Shown here one piece after another: positions 1 to 9,308 of a DNA stretch of 37,595 nt. The stretch's first letter is position 1, and every line of letters starts with the position of its first letter. A program made the position numbers and the translations under genes. The stretch is from an uncultured delta proteobacterium. Its GTDB lineage: Bacteria > Myxococcota_A > Polyangia > Polyangiales > Polyangiaceae. Under the pieces are notes generated by a model. The model ran no database searches, was not told the DNA's origin, and saw nothing but the letters and a program-made list of their open reading frames with translations. The stretch lies in NCBI GenBank assembly GCA_903906315.1, contig CAIVJW010000300.1, positions 1 to 37,595 on the forward strand, in the 5' to 3' direction.

Positions 1-2
1 CG

Positions 3-551
3 CGCCCCGCGTCGGTGCCGCCGCCTGCGCAGCCGCCCCGCGCGCCGACCGCGCCCCCCCCGGCGCGCGTGATGGAGGCCGCTCCCGCGCCGATCGCAGC
101 CGCCGCCGTCGAGCCGTCGCGGGCCTTCGGCGCGGCCGCCCCGGAGCTCGCCGCGTGGCGACGCGTCGTCGAGTCGCTCCGCGCGCGCAAGCCCGCGCTC
201 GCGTCGGTGCTCGAGCACGCCGCCCTGCTCGAGTTCGGCCCCGACCGCGTCGTGCTCGGCTACCAGCACGGGTCGTTCCTCGCCGCGCAGGTCGCCGACC
301 CGAGCGCGCTCGAGGCCGCGCGCGGGGCCGTGCGCGCGCACTTCGGCCGCGAGACCGAGCTCGCGTTCGACGAGGTCTCGTCGCGGGCCGGCGCGACCAC
401 GGTCGCCCAGATCGAGTCCGCCGAGCGCAGGGCCAAGGTCGAGGCCGCGCGTCTGGTCGTCGCGTCGCACCCGCTCGTGCTGGCCGCCATCGCCGAGCTC
501 GGCGCGGAGCTCCGCGACGTGAAGCTCGCGCCCGACGCGATCGACGGCTGA
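3..551 (+). CDS. dnaX: DNA polymerase III subunit gamma/tau, C-terminal part (truncated by window edge)
   Basis: The frame is open from the left edge, so only the last 182 or so residues of the protein are visible. A Pro/Ala-rich linker of about 45 residues leads into a compact domain that begins near ELAAWRRVVESL and ends with ASHPLVLAAIAELGAEL. Both segments match the C-terminal domain of bacterial DnaX, the clamp-loader subunit. The AAA+ ATPase part lies outside the window. The usual partners ybaB and recR do not follow; instead the gene converges on bioA with only 7 bases between the stop codons, so the two transcripts probably overlap. The GTG at 15 is an internal codon, not a start. The family call rests on the C-terminal domain alone. 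Confidence 0.8.
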   Translation, partial: RPASVPPPAQPPRAPTAPPPARVMEAAPAPIAAAAVEPSRAFGAAAPELAAWRRVVESLRARKPALASVLEHAALLEFGPDRVVLGYQHGSFLAAQVADPSALEAARGAVRAHFGRETELAFDEVSSRAGATTVAQIESAERRAKVEAARLVVASHPLVLAAIAELGAELRDVKLAPDAIDG

Positions 552-558
552 CGCCGGA

Positions 559-1899
559 TCACGCCCCCACGACGGCCGCGATGCTGGCTCGCACGATGGC
601 GAGCAGCTCCTCGAGGTCGGCGTCGGGGATCGTGAGCGGCGGCGCCACGTAGACGGTGTCGCCGAGCGGGCGCAGGTAGGCGCCGCGGCGGCGGGCCTCT
701 TCGTAGACGCGCCACCCCGCGCCGCCGAGGTAGCTCGCGGTGGCGGCGAGGTCGACGGCGCCGATCATGCCGATCGATCGCGGCCGCACGACCGACGGGA
801 GGTCGCAGAGCGCCTCGAAGGCGTCGGCGATGCGGCGGGCCTTCGGCGCTGCGCGCGCGAGGATGTCCTCGTCGCGGTAGATGGCCAGCACCTCGCGCGC
901 GACCGCCGCGCCGAGCGGGTTGCCGCAGAACGAGTGGCCGTAATAGAAGGCGCGGTCGGGCGCGCCGAGGAACGCGTCGAAGACGCGGCGGCTCGCGAGC
1001 GTCGCGGCCATCGGCAGGACGCCGCCGCAGAAGCCCTTCGCCGTGCAGAGCAGATCGGGCCGCGCGCCCGCGGCCTCGCACGCCCACATCGGGCCCGTGC
1101 GCCCGTAGCCGGTGAAGACCTCGTCGATGATCAGCAGGACGTCGTGGTCGTCGCAGAGCGCCCGCGTGCGTCGCAGGTACTCCGCGTCGTACACGAGCAT
1201 GCCCGCCGCGCCCTGCACGCGGGGCTCGAGCACCACGGCCGCGATCTCGTCGGCGCCGCGTCGGACGACCTCGGCGAGCGCGTCGAACGCGGCCGCGTGC
1301 CCGTCGCCGCCCCGCGCGCCGCCCGGCGTCGGCACGTGCACGCAGTCGAGCACCACGCCCGCGAACGGCCGCCGGAAGACCTCGACGCCGCCGAGGCTCG
1401 TCGCGCCGAGCGTCTCGCCGTGGAAGGCCCCGTCGAGCGCGACGAAGCGCTTGCGCGCCGGGCGCCCCTCGTTGAACCAGAGCTGCACCGCGAGCTTGAT
1501 CGCGACCTCCACCGCCGTGGACCCGTCGTCGCTGAAGAAGACCTTCTCGAGCCCGGGGGGCGCCACCGCCACGAGCTCCTCCGCCAGCCGCGCCGCGCCC
1601 TCGTGCGTCACGCCGGCGAGCGAGGTGTGGCAGAGCTTGCCGGCCTGAGCGCGCAGCGCCGCGACGAGGCGCGGGTGGTTGTGGCCGAGCAGCGCGACCC
1701 ACCACGACGAGTTCGCGTCGAGGTAGCTCCGCCCGTCGACGTCGAAGAGCCGCGCCCCGGCGGCGCGATCGATCACCAGCGGGTCGACCTCGTCGAGGTA
1801 ACGCTGCATCGGCGTGTACGGATGCCACACGCACGCCTTGTCCGCGCGCACGATCGCCGCTCGTCGCGCGGCCGCGTCCCCGGTGCCGCTCGTCGTCAT
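559..1899 (-). CDS. bioA: Adenosylmethionine-8-amino-7-oxononanoate aminotransferase
   Basis: A 446-residue PLP-dependent class III aminotransferase, full length for BioA. It converts 7-keto-8-aminopelargonate to 7,8-diaminopelargonate in biotin synthesis with SAM as amino donor, in the cytoplasm. Diagnostic segments are WHPYTPMQ at 25-32, DANSSWWVALLGHNHP at 61-76, DDGSTAVEVAIK at 124-135, the PLP-binding aspartate D259 in IIDEVFTGYGRTG, and the Schiff-base lysine K288 in CTAKGFCGG. The WHPYTPMQ and SSWW segments separate BioA from related aminotransferases. The ATG overlaps the TGA of the upstream histidine kinase (ATGA), so translation is probably coupled. No other bio gene is in the window. 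The biotin function is well supported; the partnership with a sensor kinase is unexplained. Confidence 0.93.
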   Translation of the reverse strand: MTTSGTGDAAARRAAIVRADKACVWHPYTPMQRYLDEVDPLVIDRAAGARLFDVDGRSYLDANSSWWVALLGHNHPRLVAALRAQAGKLCHTSLAGVTHEGAARLAEELVAVAPPGLEKVFFSDDGSTAVEVAIKLAVQLWFNEGRPARKRFVALDGAFHGETLGATSLGGVEVFRRPFAGVVLDCVHVPTPGGARGGDGHAAAFDALAEVVRRGADEIAAVVLEPRVQGAAGMLVYDAEYLRRTRALCDDHDVLLIIDEVFTGYGRTGPMWACEAAGARPDLLCTAKGFCGGVLPMAATLASRRVFDAFLGAPDRAFYYGHSFCGNPLGAAVAREVLAIYRDEDILARAAPKARRIADAFEALCDLPSVVRPRSIGMIGAVDLAATASYLGGAGWRVYEEARRRGAYLRPLGDTVYVAPPLTIPDADLEELLAIVRASIAAVVGA

Positions 1900-3488
1900 C
1901 GATCGCCCTCCGTCTCCCCGCCCCGTGGTGCCAGCGCTTCACGCAGCTCGACCTGGAGCGGGGGCGGCGCCGAGGCCGCCTTCGCCCACGAGGCCGGCCC
2001 CTCGCCGTCGTCGTCGGCCGCCCCGCCGTCCGCGCTCGCGGGCAGGAACACGCGCGCCGACGTCCCCTCGCCCGCGGCGCTCTCGATGCGCAGCCGGCCG
2101 CCGTGCGCGCGGACGATGCGCCCGACGATCGCCAGCCCGAGCCCCGTCCCGCTCGGGCGCGTCGTGAAGAACGGATCGCCCGCGCGACCGCGCACCGCGG
2201 TGCTCATGCCCTCGCCGGTGTCCTCCACGGCGACCTCGACGCCCGGCCTGCCGTCGACCTCCGCGTGGCGGAGCGCGATGCTCAGCACGCCCCCGTCGGG
2301 CATCGCTTGCAGCGCGTTGGCGACGAGGTTGTCGAGGGCCTGGCGCAGCAGGTTCGGATCGCCCGGCACCGGGCCGACCGGCTCCACCTCGACGATCGCG
2401 GTCGTGACGTGCGCGCGCCCTCCGGCGAGCGCGAGGGCGCGCTCGGCGATCTCGCGCAGCCCCACCGGCTGTCGCTCGACGTTGACCGGCCGGGCGTACA
2501 CGAGCAGATCGCCGACGAGCCGGTTCAGCCGCGAGACCTCCTCGTCGAGGATGCCGAGCAGCACGCCGCGCTCGTCGGGGCGGATCGCGTCGCGCCGCAA
2601 CGTGGCGGCCGCGGTCGTGATGATCGCGAGCGGGTTGCGGACCTCGTGCGCGATCACCGCGGACAGCTCCCCGATGGCCGCGAGCTGTTGCCTGTGCACG
2701 AGCTGGGCCTGCGCGGTCTTCAGCTCCTCGTACGAGCGCCCGAGGTCGCGCGATCGCCGCTTGAGATCGCGCGTGCGCCGCTCGAGGTGTCGCCGCAGCG
2801 CCGCGTAGGACCCCAGCATCGCCACCACGACGCCGACCGAGAAGGCGGCGTAGCCGAGCGGCAGCAGCACCGGCGTCCCCACGCCGCGCGCGGAGAGCGC
2901 CGCGTCGTGCAGGGCGCACGCGGCGAGGGCGACCGCCCCGATCACGGCCGGCAGCACCTCGCGGCGCCCGGCGAGGAGCGCTCGGCCGAGCGCCGCCATC
3001 CCGCCCAGCACGGTCGCGCCGAGCAGCGCGTCGAGCAGGATCGCGCCGAACGTCGGCTGGCGAGACCACACCGACACCGTCGTCATCGCGACCCGAACGT
3101 CGTGGTGCCGGATCGCCGGCGCGCCACCGACCTCGGCGCCGGCCGCGAGCACCACCAGCCCGCCGAGCGCGGCGTAGAGCGCGAACAGGGCGCGTCGCGG
3201 CCAGGCCGCCCCCGTGTAGGCGAGGGCGAAGTGCAGCAGGAACGCGGCCGCGGCGACCCGGCTCGCGCTCGTGACGGCCAGCGCAAAGCGGGCGCGATCC
3301 GGGTCGACCGCGACCGCGAGCGCGGCCGCGCCGCCGTTCAGCGCCGCGAGCGAGGTGGCGAGCAGGCCGAAGACGAGCGTGTCGATCGGCACGGCGCCGC
3401 GCGCCGAGGCCGAGAAGCAGTACGCCGCCATGATGGCGTAAGCGAGCACCCAGGCGCTGAGGAATCCGGCGATCGCTTCGGGGGACAC
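1896..3488 (-). CDS. Orphan membrane sensor histidine kinase with multi-TM input domain
   Basis: A 530-residue histidine kinase. The N-terminal 230 residues hold about seven hydrophobic segments, probably a membrane-embedded sensor. A charged coiled-coil linker (about 232-265) follows. The catalytic part has an H-box with H281 (VIAHEVRNPL), an N-box (DNLVANALQAM, N387/N391), G1 DTGEG at 423-427, F-box DPFFTT at 438-443 and G2 GTGLGL at 447-452. The GTG at 3488 was chosen because GGGAG lies just upstream and the first hydrophobic helix begins within ten residues; the frame stays open to 3563. No response regulator is adjacent, so the partner is unknown. The 3' end overlaps bioA by four bases. 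The last 45 residues are an acidic/Pro-rich tail. Its ligand cannot be inferred. Confidence 0.88.
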   Translation of the reverse strand: MSPEAIAGFLSAWVLAYAIMAAYCFSASARGAVPIDTLVFGLLATSLAALNGGAAALAVAVDPDRARFALAVTSASRVAAAAFLLHFALAYTGAAWPRRALFALYAALGGLVVLAAGAEVGGAPAIRHHDVRVAMTTVSVWSRQPTFGAILLDALLGATVLGGMAALGRALLAGRREVLPAVIGAVALAACALHDAALSARGVGTPVLLPLGYAAFSVGVVVAMLGSYAALRRHLERRTRDLKRRSRDLGRSYEELKTAQAQLVHRQQLAAIGELSAVIAHEVRNPLAIITTAAATLRRDAIRPDERGVLLGILDEEVSRLNRLVGDLLVYARPVNVERQPVGLREIAERALALAGGRAHVTTAIVEVEPVGPVPGDPNLLRQALDNLVANALQAMPDGGVLSIALRHAEVDGRPGVEVAVEDTGEGMSTAVRGRAGDPFFTTRPSGTGLGLAIVGRIVRAHGGRLRIESAAGEGTSARVFLPASADGGAADDDGEGPASWAKAASAPPPLQVELREALAPRGGETEGDR

Positions 3489-3498
3489 GCGCGCTCCC

Positions 3499-3518
3499 GG
3501 GCTCTCTCGCTCGAGCCC
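3499..3518 (-). promoter_or_regulatory. Inverted repeat in the 5' region of the histidine kinase
   Basis: GGGCTC and GAGCCC form a perfect 6-bp stem with an 8-base loop. It ends 11 bases before the GTG start of the minus-strand kinase and abuts its GGGAG ribosome-binding site. It could be an operator or an mRNA hairpin that limits access to the start. No run of T follows, so it is not a typical terminator. Confidence 0.3.
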
Positions 3519-3568
3519 TCCACCGCGCGGCCTTACCCCAGTTCCCCGGCGGGCGCGACCCAAGGGAC

Positions 3569-3597
3569 TTGACCCGCTAGCGTCCCGAGGCTGAAGT
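3569..3597 (+). promoter_or_regulatory. Candidate sigma-70 promoter of the cytochrome c peroxidase gene
   Basis: TTGACC (3569-3574) is followed after 17 bases by TGAAGT (3592-3597). This predicts a start near 3604, just ahead of the AAAGG ribosome-binding site that serves ATG 3622. A TAGCGT hexamer at 3578-3583 is an alternative -10 element but has no good -35 at the right distance. The gene is divergent from the kinase, so the 133-base gap must hold both promoters. Confidence 0.35.
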
Positions 3598-3621
3598 TGC
3601 GCCGATCAGAAAGGTCCGCGC

Positions 3622-4728
3622 ATGTCGCCTCGCCTCGGTGCTCTGCTCGTCGCCGTGTTCTTCGCCTCCGCCGTGACCGCGGGCTGCGAGGACAAGCCAC
3701 CGCCGCCTCCTCCGGCTCCGCCCGCCGCCTCGGCATCCGCCGCGCCGTCGTCGTCCGCGTCGCCCGCGCCGGGCGGCTCCGGATCGAAGGTCGCCGCGCC
3801 TCCGCTCCCCGCGACGCCGCTCGCCCTGCCGGAGCTCAAGGTCCCCGCCGACAACGATCTGACCCCCGCGAAGGTCGCCCTCGGCAAGCAGCTCTTCTTC
3901 GACAAGCGCCTGTCCAAGGACTTCACCTCGTCGTGCGAGACCTGCCACGCCCCCGAGAAGGGCTGGAGCGACGGCCGGCCGCTCACGCAGAAGGTCGGCG
4001 GCGCGACGAACACGCGCCACACCCCCTCGTTGTTCAACGTCGGCTACGGGCAGGCCTTCGGCTGGGACGGTCGCAGCGACACGCTCGAGAAGGAGGTCGC
4101 CACGCAGTGGACGACCCAGATGGGCGCGGAGCTGCCCACGATCACCGCCTCGATCGCCAAGATCCCGGGCTACGCGACCCAGCTCAAGGCGGTGTTCGGC
4201 GGCGACCCGACGCCGGAGATGATCGTGAAGGCGATCGCCGCCTACGTGCGCACGATCCGCAGCGGCGGGTCGCCGTGGGACCGCTTCGAGAAGGGCGAGA
4301 AGCGCGCCGTCGGCGAGGACGCGCAGCGCGGCTTCGAGCTGTTCAAAGGCAAGGCGAGCTGCACGCAGTGCCACGCGCCGCCGCTCTACACCGACGACGC
4401 GTTCCACAATCTCGGCGTCGGCTTCGACAAGCCGGACCGGGACCTCGGCCGCGGCAAGGTAGCCTCCGACGACAAGCTGAACGGCGCCTTCAAGACCCCG
4501 AGCCTCCGGTCCATCTCGACGCACCCGCCCTACCTGCACGACGGGCGCGCGCTCAGCCTCGAGCAGGCCGTCGACGTCATGTTGGCCGGCGGCATCAAGG
4601 AGAAGAACAAGGGCCTCGACCCGAAGGTGAAGCCCATCAAGCTGACGTCGAAGGAGAAGGACGACCTGCTCGCCTTCCTCAAGTCGCTCGAGGCGACCGT
4701 CGCCGTCGAGAGGCCCCGGCTGCCCTGA
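3622..4728 (+). CDS. Di-heme cytochrome c peroxidase / MauG-family lipoprotein
   Basis: A 368-residue exported di-heme protein. The signal peptide ends in a lipobox (VTAGC, Cys22), so the mature protein should be lipid-anchored and face the periplasm or outer surface. A Pro/Ala/Ser-rich tether (about 25-62) precedes the catalytic region. Two c-type heme sites are present: CETCH at 105-109 and CTQCH at 247-251. The RHTPSLFNVGY segment and HPPYLHDGRALSLEQAVDVM near the C terminus are typical of bacterial cytochrome c peroxidases (CcpA/MauG family), which reduce hydrogen peroxide with electrons from small cytochromes. The ATG has AAAGG eight bases upstream. The gene is monocistronic by spacing. 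The substrate could be something other than peroxide, since MauG relatives modify proteins. Confidence 0.88.
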   Translation: MSPRLGALLVAVFFASAVTAGCEDKPPPPPPAPPAASASAAPSSSASPAPGGSGSKVAAPPLPATPLALPELKVPADNDLTPAKVALGKQLFFDKRLSKDFTSSCETCHAPEKGWSDGRPLTQKVGGATNTRHTPSLFNVGYGQAFGWDGRSDTLEKEVATQWTTQMGAELPTITASIAKIPGYATQLKAVFGGDPTPEMIVKAIAAYVRTIRSGGSPWDRFEKGEKRAVGEDAQRGFELFKGKASCTQCHAPPLYTDDAFHNLGVGFDKPDRDLGRGKVASDDKLNGAFKTPSLRSISTHPPYLHDGRALSLEQAVDVMLAGGIKEKNKGLDPKVKPIKLTSKEKDDLLAFLKSLEATVAVERPRLP

Positions 4729-4738
4729 GCGGCCCTGT

Positions 4739-4761
4739 CCGCCCCATTCTGCCACGGGCGG
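4739..4761 (+). terminator. Candidate weak terminator after the cytochrome c peroxidase gene
   Basis: CCGCCC (4739-4744) pairs with GGGCGG (4756-4761) across an 11-base loop, 10 bases after the stop codon. The stem is short and is followed by mixed sequence (GCGCGTTGCTCC) rather than a T run, so termination would be inefficient or factor-dependent. Confidence 0.3.
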
Positions 4762-4853
4762 CGCGTTGCTCCTCGGTCGCCGTCCGGCCGCATCGCCCTC
4801 GGGCCACCCGACCGCGACGGCGCGCCGACGTGGCCCGTTCGGCACGAGGCGTG

Positions 4854-4930
4854 CACTGGGCGCCCGCGCTGCTCGTCGAGCCCAGTGAGGGGGAGCCGGT
4901 CGCTCCGCTCGCTCCGCCTCCCCGGGCTCG
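4854..4930 (+). promoter_or_regulatory. Two mutually exclusive hairpins ahead of the HAMP histidine kinase
   Basis: Stem A is a perfect 8-bp pairing of CACTGGGC (4854-4861) with GCCCAGTG (4880-4887). Stem B pairs CGAGCCC (4877-4883) with GGGCTCG (4924-4930) and, stacked inside it after a six-base bulge, GGGGAG (4890-4895) with CTCCCC (4918-4923). Bases 4880-4883 are needed by both stems, so only one can form. Stem B ends 18 bases before ATG 4949, which has no evident Shine-Dalgarno sequence. The arrangement resembles an attenuator or conformational switch. The inverted repeats are seen directly; the regulatory role is inference, and chance pairing in such GC-rich DNA is possible. Confidence 0.4.
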
Positions 4931-4948
4931 CGCGCCGTCCGACACGCC

Positions 4949-6405
4949 ATGAAGCTCGCTCGCAAGCTCGTCGTCGCCTTCCTCCTCGTCGTGTGCGCGG
5001 TCTTCGCCGTGTACGCGGCGAACCGGGTCGACCGCGAGATCCGCCTCTTCGAGACGGACATGCAGCGCGACGCCAAGGTGCTCGGCCGCGCGCTGTCCGC
5101 GGCGATGATCGAGGTCTGGAAGGCAGACGGCGAGGCCAGCGCGCTCCGGATCGTGGCGCTCGCCGACGCGCAGTCGAAGGACGTGAAGATCCGGTGGGTC
5201 TGGCTCGAGGGCGCGGACCCGGGGCAGGGCGCGCAGCTCACGCCGGCGGAGCTCGACGCAATCCTCCGCGGGCGCGAGGTCGTGCGCATGGACTCGATGT
5301 CGAGCGACTCGTCGCACCTCTACACGTACGTGCCGGTGCCCGTGCCGGCCAGTCGGCGGGGCGCGCTCGAGCTCCGCGAGTCGCTGCGCGAGGAGCGCGC
5401 CTACATCCGATCGACGATCGTCAACACGGTGCTCGTCACGGCCGTGCTCGTCGCGACCTTCGGCCTGGTCGCCATGCTGCTCGGGATGTGGTTCGTCGGT
5501 CGCCCGATCCACGGGCTCATCGAGCAGGCGCGCCGCGTCGGCACCGGCGACCTGTCGAAGCGCCTCGACGTTCGCCAGGGCGACGAGATCGGCGAGCTCG
5601 CCGCCGAGATGAACGTCATGTGCGACCGGCTCGCCGACGCCAATGACAAGGTCGCGGTCGCCACCCAAGCGAAGCTCGCCGCGCTCGACCAGCTGCGCCA
5701 CGCCGAGCGCCTCAGCACGGTCGGCAAGCTCGCGTCCGGCATCGCCCACGAGCTCGGTACGCCGCTCAACGTGATCTCGGGGCGCGCCAAGATGATCGCC
5801 GCCGGCGAGCTGAGCGGCGACGAGATCCCGCACAGCTCGCGCATCATCGCCGAGCAGTCGGAGCGGATGGCGACGATCATCCGCCAGCTGCTCGACTTCG
5901 CCCGGCGCCGCCACGCCTCGAAGGCGCCGCGCGACCTGCGCCAGACCGCCCGAACGACGCTCGTCCTGCTCCAGACGCTCGCCGACAAGCGCCGCGTCGA
6001 GCTCGGGCTCGCCGAGGGCGACGAGCTCGTCGTCGAGGTCGACGAGGGGCAGATCCAGCAAGCGCTCACGAACCTCGTGGTGAACGGGATCCAGGCCATG
6101 GACGCGGGCGGCCACCTCACCGTCTCGATCGCGCCCGCCCGGGTGACGCCGCCGGCCGATCTCGGCGGCGCGGAGGACGACTACGCACGCATCTCGGTCC
6201 GCGACGAGGGCGTCGGCATTCCGGCCGACGTCCTCGCACACGTATTCGAGCCCTTCTTCACCACGAAGGGCGTCGGCGAGGGCACCGGTCTCGGGCTCTC
6301 GGTCACCTACGGCATCGCGCACGAGCACGGCGGCTGGGTCGTCGCGGAGAGCGAGCCGGGTAAAGGCAGCATGTTTTCCATCTACCTTCCGCAGCGAGGA
6401 CGAGC

Positions 6406-6409
<4 letters not shown>
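4949..6409 (+). CDS. HAMP-domain sensor histidine kinase, partner of the adjacent NtrC-type regulator
   Basis: A 486-residue kinase of the NtrB/AtoS/ZraS style. TM1 is at 7-25, followed by a periplasmic sensor segment of about 130 residues, TM2 at 157-183 and a HAMP domain at about 180-235. The dimerisation H-box is GIAHELGTPLNVISGRA with H267. The N-box is NLVVNGIQAM (N375/N379), G1 is DEGVG at 419-423, the F-box is FEPFFTTKG, and G2 is GTGLGL at 445-450. The stop overlaps the next start in an ATGA, so kinase and regulator are translationally coupled and form one two-component system. The sensor segment matches nothing I recognise, so the stimulus is unknown. The start lacks a clear Shine-Dalgarno site and sits below a structured leader. 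Confidence 0.93.
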
Positions 6410-7767
<1,358 letters not shown>

Positions 7768-7781
7768 GCCGGCCCGTGCTT

Positions 7782-7797
7782 GGCCGCGATCGCGGCC
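7782..7797. other. 16-bp perfect palindrome after the two-component pair
   Basis: GGCCGCGATCGCGGCC is a perfect palindrome in the 99-base gap between the response regulator and the ferredoxin gene, with a second small stem-loop (GGCG-GCTCAT-CGCC) just after it. Having no loop, it suits a dimeric protein site on DNA better than an RNA hairpin. A role as operator or as part of a terminator is open. Confidence 0.35.
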
Positions 7798-7831
7798 TCG
7801 ATCGGCGGCTCATCGCCGTCACGACCCGCGC

Positions 7832-7860
7832 TTGACCCTCGCGCGCGGACGCTCGACCAT
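7832..7860 (+). promoter_or_regulatory. Candidate leaderless promoter of the ferredoxin group
   Basis: TTGACC (7832-7837) is separated by 17 bases from GACCAT (7855-7860). Only six bases then remain before GTG 7867, which has no Shine-Dalgarno sequence, so transcription would begin at or next to the start codon. The -35 is good; the -10 is poor. Confidence 0.35.
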
Positions 7861-7866
7861 CGGCCC

Positions 7867-8223
7867 GTGACCCAGCGCAATCACTACCTCTTCGTGTGCG
7901 CGAACCGGCGCCCGGACGGCTCCCCCAAGGGCTCGTGCGCCGCGGCCGGCTCGGTCGAGCTCGCGGCGGCGCTGAAGGACGAGATCGGCCGCCGCGGTCT
8001 GCACCGCACCGAGGTCCGGCCGTGCACGTCGAGCTGCCTCGACGTGTGCTGGGCCGGGCCCGTGATCGCCGTCGAGCCGGACGGCTACTTCTACGGGCAC
8101 GTGGCCGCGTCGGACGTGCCGGAGATCGTCGACGCCCTCGTCGCGGGCGCGAGGGTCGAGCGCCTCGTGATCGCGCCCGAGGGCTTCGACGAGCCCACGG
8201 CCAAGGCGCGGAGGGCCACGTGA
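7867..8223 (+). CDS. Thioredoxin-like [2Fe-2S] ferredoxin
   Basis: A 118-residue (2Fe-2S) ferredoxin of the thioredoxin-fold family, also found as the NuoE C-terminal domain and the Aquifex/Clostridium-type Fdx. It opens with NHYLFVCANRRP, and the cluster ligands are C11 and C24 (twelve residues between) plus C53 and C57 (three between) in RPCTSSCLDVCWAGP. C61 is an extra cysteine. GVVP-type residues that follow in the family appear here as GPVIAVEPDGYFYG. GTG 7867 is chosen because the family domain begins a few residues later; the frame extends to 7780 without conserved sequence. The stop overlaps the next start (GTGA). It is a cytoplasmic electron carrier whose redox partner is not identifiable here. 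Confidence 0.85.
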   Translation: MTQRNHYLFVCANRRPDGSPKGSCAAAGSVELAAALKDEIGRRGLHRTEVRPCTSSCLDVCWAGPVIAVEPDGYFYGHVAASDVPEIVDALVAGARVERLVIAPEGFDEPTAKARRAT

Positions 8224-8660
8224 GCGGCTTCGAGTTTCACGAGACGATGGCGGGCAGCTACCGGCTCGTCGACGGCTCCGTCGACCGCCCGATGTCGTTC
8301 ACGATCCGCGCGCGATCGGCGCGCCTGGGGTCGTTCCTGCGCCGCCCCGAGGTGGTCATCGAGGGCGAGGTCGACGCCGAAGGCTTCGCTGATCACCGCT
8401 ACCTCCGCGGCACGCTCGGCATGGACCCGCTCCGCACGCGCACGCTCCCGTACGCGTTCGAGTTCACCGCCAACGACGGCCGTCACTACGCCTTCGCGGG
8501 CGAGAAGACGATCTCCCTCGCCCACCTCACCGAGTCGATGACCGTGCTCCCGGGCGCGATCCGCGACGATCGCGGCGCCGAGGTCGGCCGCGCGCTCCTG
8601 CGCTTCGACCTGAAGCGCGACCTCGCGTCCTTCCTTCACAGCTTCAAGCCCTCGAGGTGA
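8220..8660 (+). CDS. Small protein of uncertain family, coupled to the ferredoxin
   Basis: A 146-residue soluble protein that starts at GTG 8220, overlapping the ferredoxin stop. It has no signal peptide or membrane segment. It begins with FEFHETMAGSYRL and has alternating hydrophobic residues typical of an all-beta fold, with YAFEFTANDGRHYAFAGEK near 81-99. The arrangement reminds me of the small beta domain attached to some GMC-type (cholesterol oxidase-like) oxidoreductases and lipid-active enzymes of actinobacteria and myxobacteria, where an ETM-G motif opens the domain. That resemblance is from memory and not decisive. The tight coupling to a ferredoxin and the hydrolase that follows suggests a shared pathway. 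Confidence 0.7.
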   Translation: MSGFEFHETMAGSYRLVDGSVDRPMSFTIRARSARLGSFLRRPEVVIEGEVDAEGFADHRYLRGTLGMDPLRTRTLPYAFEFTANDGRHYAFAGEKTISLAHLTESMTVLPGAIRDDRGAEVGRALLRFDLKRDLASFLHSFKPSR

Positions 8661-8667
8661 GCCCAGC

Positions 8668-9225
8668 ATGCAACGCCTCGAGCCTGCGCAGTGCGCCGTC
8701 GTCGTCATCGACCTCCAGGACAAGCTCCTGTCGGCCATGCCCGCGTCGCGGGTCGCGGACGTCCTCCGCGCCGGCAACGTGCTGATCGAGGCCGCCGCGC
8801 TGCTCGGCGCTCGCGTGATCGCGACCGAGCAGTACCCCGCCGGCCTCGGCCACACGGTCGCGCCGATCGCGGATGGCCTCGAGCGCCTCGGCGCTCCGAT
8901 CCTCCCGAAGCTCGACTTCTCCGCGTGCGACGATCCGGAGTTCGATCGCACGTGGGCCCGCTTCGGCGTTCGCGCCGCGATCGTGATCGGGGTCGAGGCC
9001 CATGTCTGTGTGCTCCAGACCGTGCGCGACCTCTGCGCGCGCGGCGTACAGGTGCTCGTGCCCCTCGACGGCGTCGCCTCGCGTCGCGACGATCACCGCG
9101 CCGCCGGGCTCGATCTTTGCCGCGCCGCCGGCGCCACGGTCACCACCGCGGAGAGCGTCGTGTTCGACTGGCTGCGTCGCGCCGGCACCGACGAGTTCAA
9201 GAAGCTGTCGAAGCTCATCCGCTGA
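8668..9225 (+). CDS. Isochorismatase-family cysteine hydrolase
   Basis: A 185-residue cytoplasmic hydrolase of the isochorismatase/nicotinamidase superfamily (YcaC-like size). The catalytic triad is visible: D15 in VVVIDLQDKL, K81 in LPKLDFSA and C114 in GVEAHVCVLQT. ATEQYPAGLGHT at 52-63 and LDGVASRRDDH further on are family landmarks. Members cleave C-N or ether bonds in substrates such as nicotinamide, isochorismate or biuret; the residues here do not single one out. ATG 8668 follows the previous stop by seven bases. The gene probably shares a transcript with the ferredoxin and FabH-like genes. Confidence 0.88.
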   Translation: MQRLEPAQCAVVVIDLQDKLLSAMPASRVADVLRAGNVLIEAAALLGARVIATEQYPAGLGHTVAPIADGLERLGAPILPKLDFSACDDPEFDRTWARFGVRAAIVIGVEAHVCVLQTVRDLCARGVQVLVPLDGVASRRDDHRAAGLDLCRAAGATVTTAESVVFDWLRRAGTDEFKKLSKLIR

Positions 9226-9308
9226 CGCGGCGGGGCTCTGCTGCGGGCGCCGCCATGCCGAGCGGACCGTTGACGCACGCATCGGCCGCCGATACACGCG
9301 CGGCAGCC

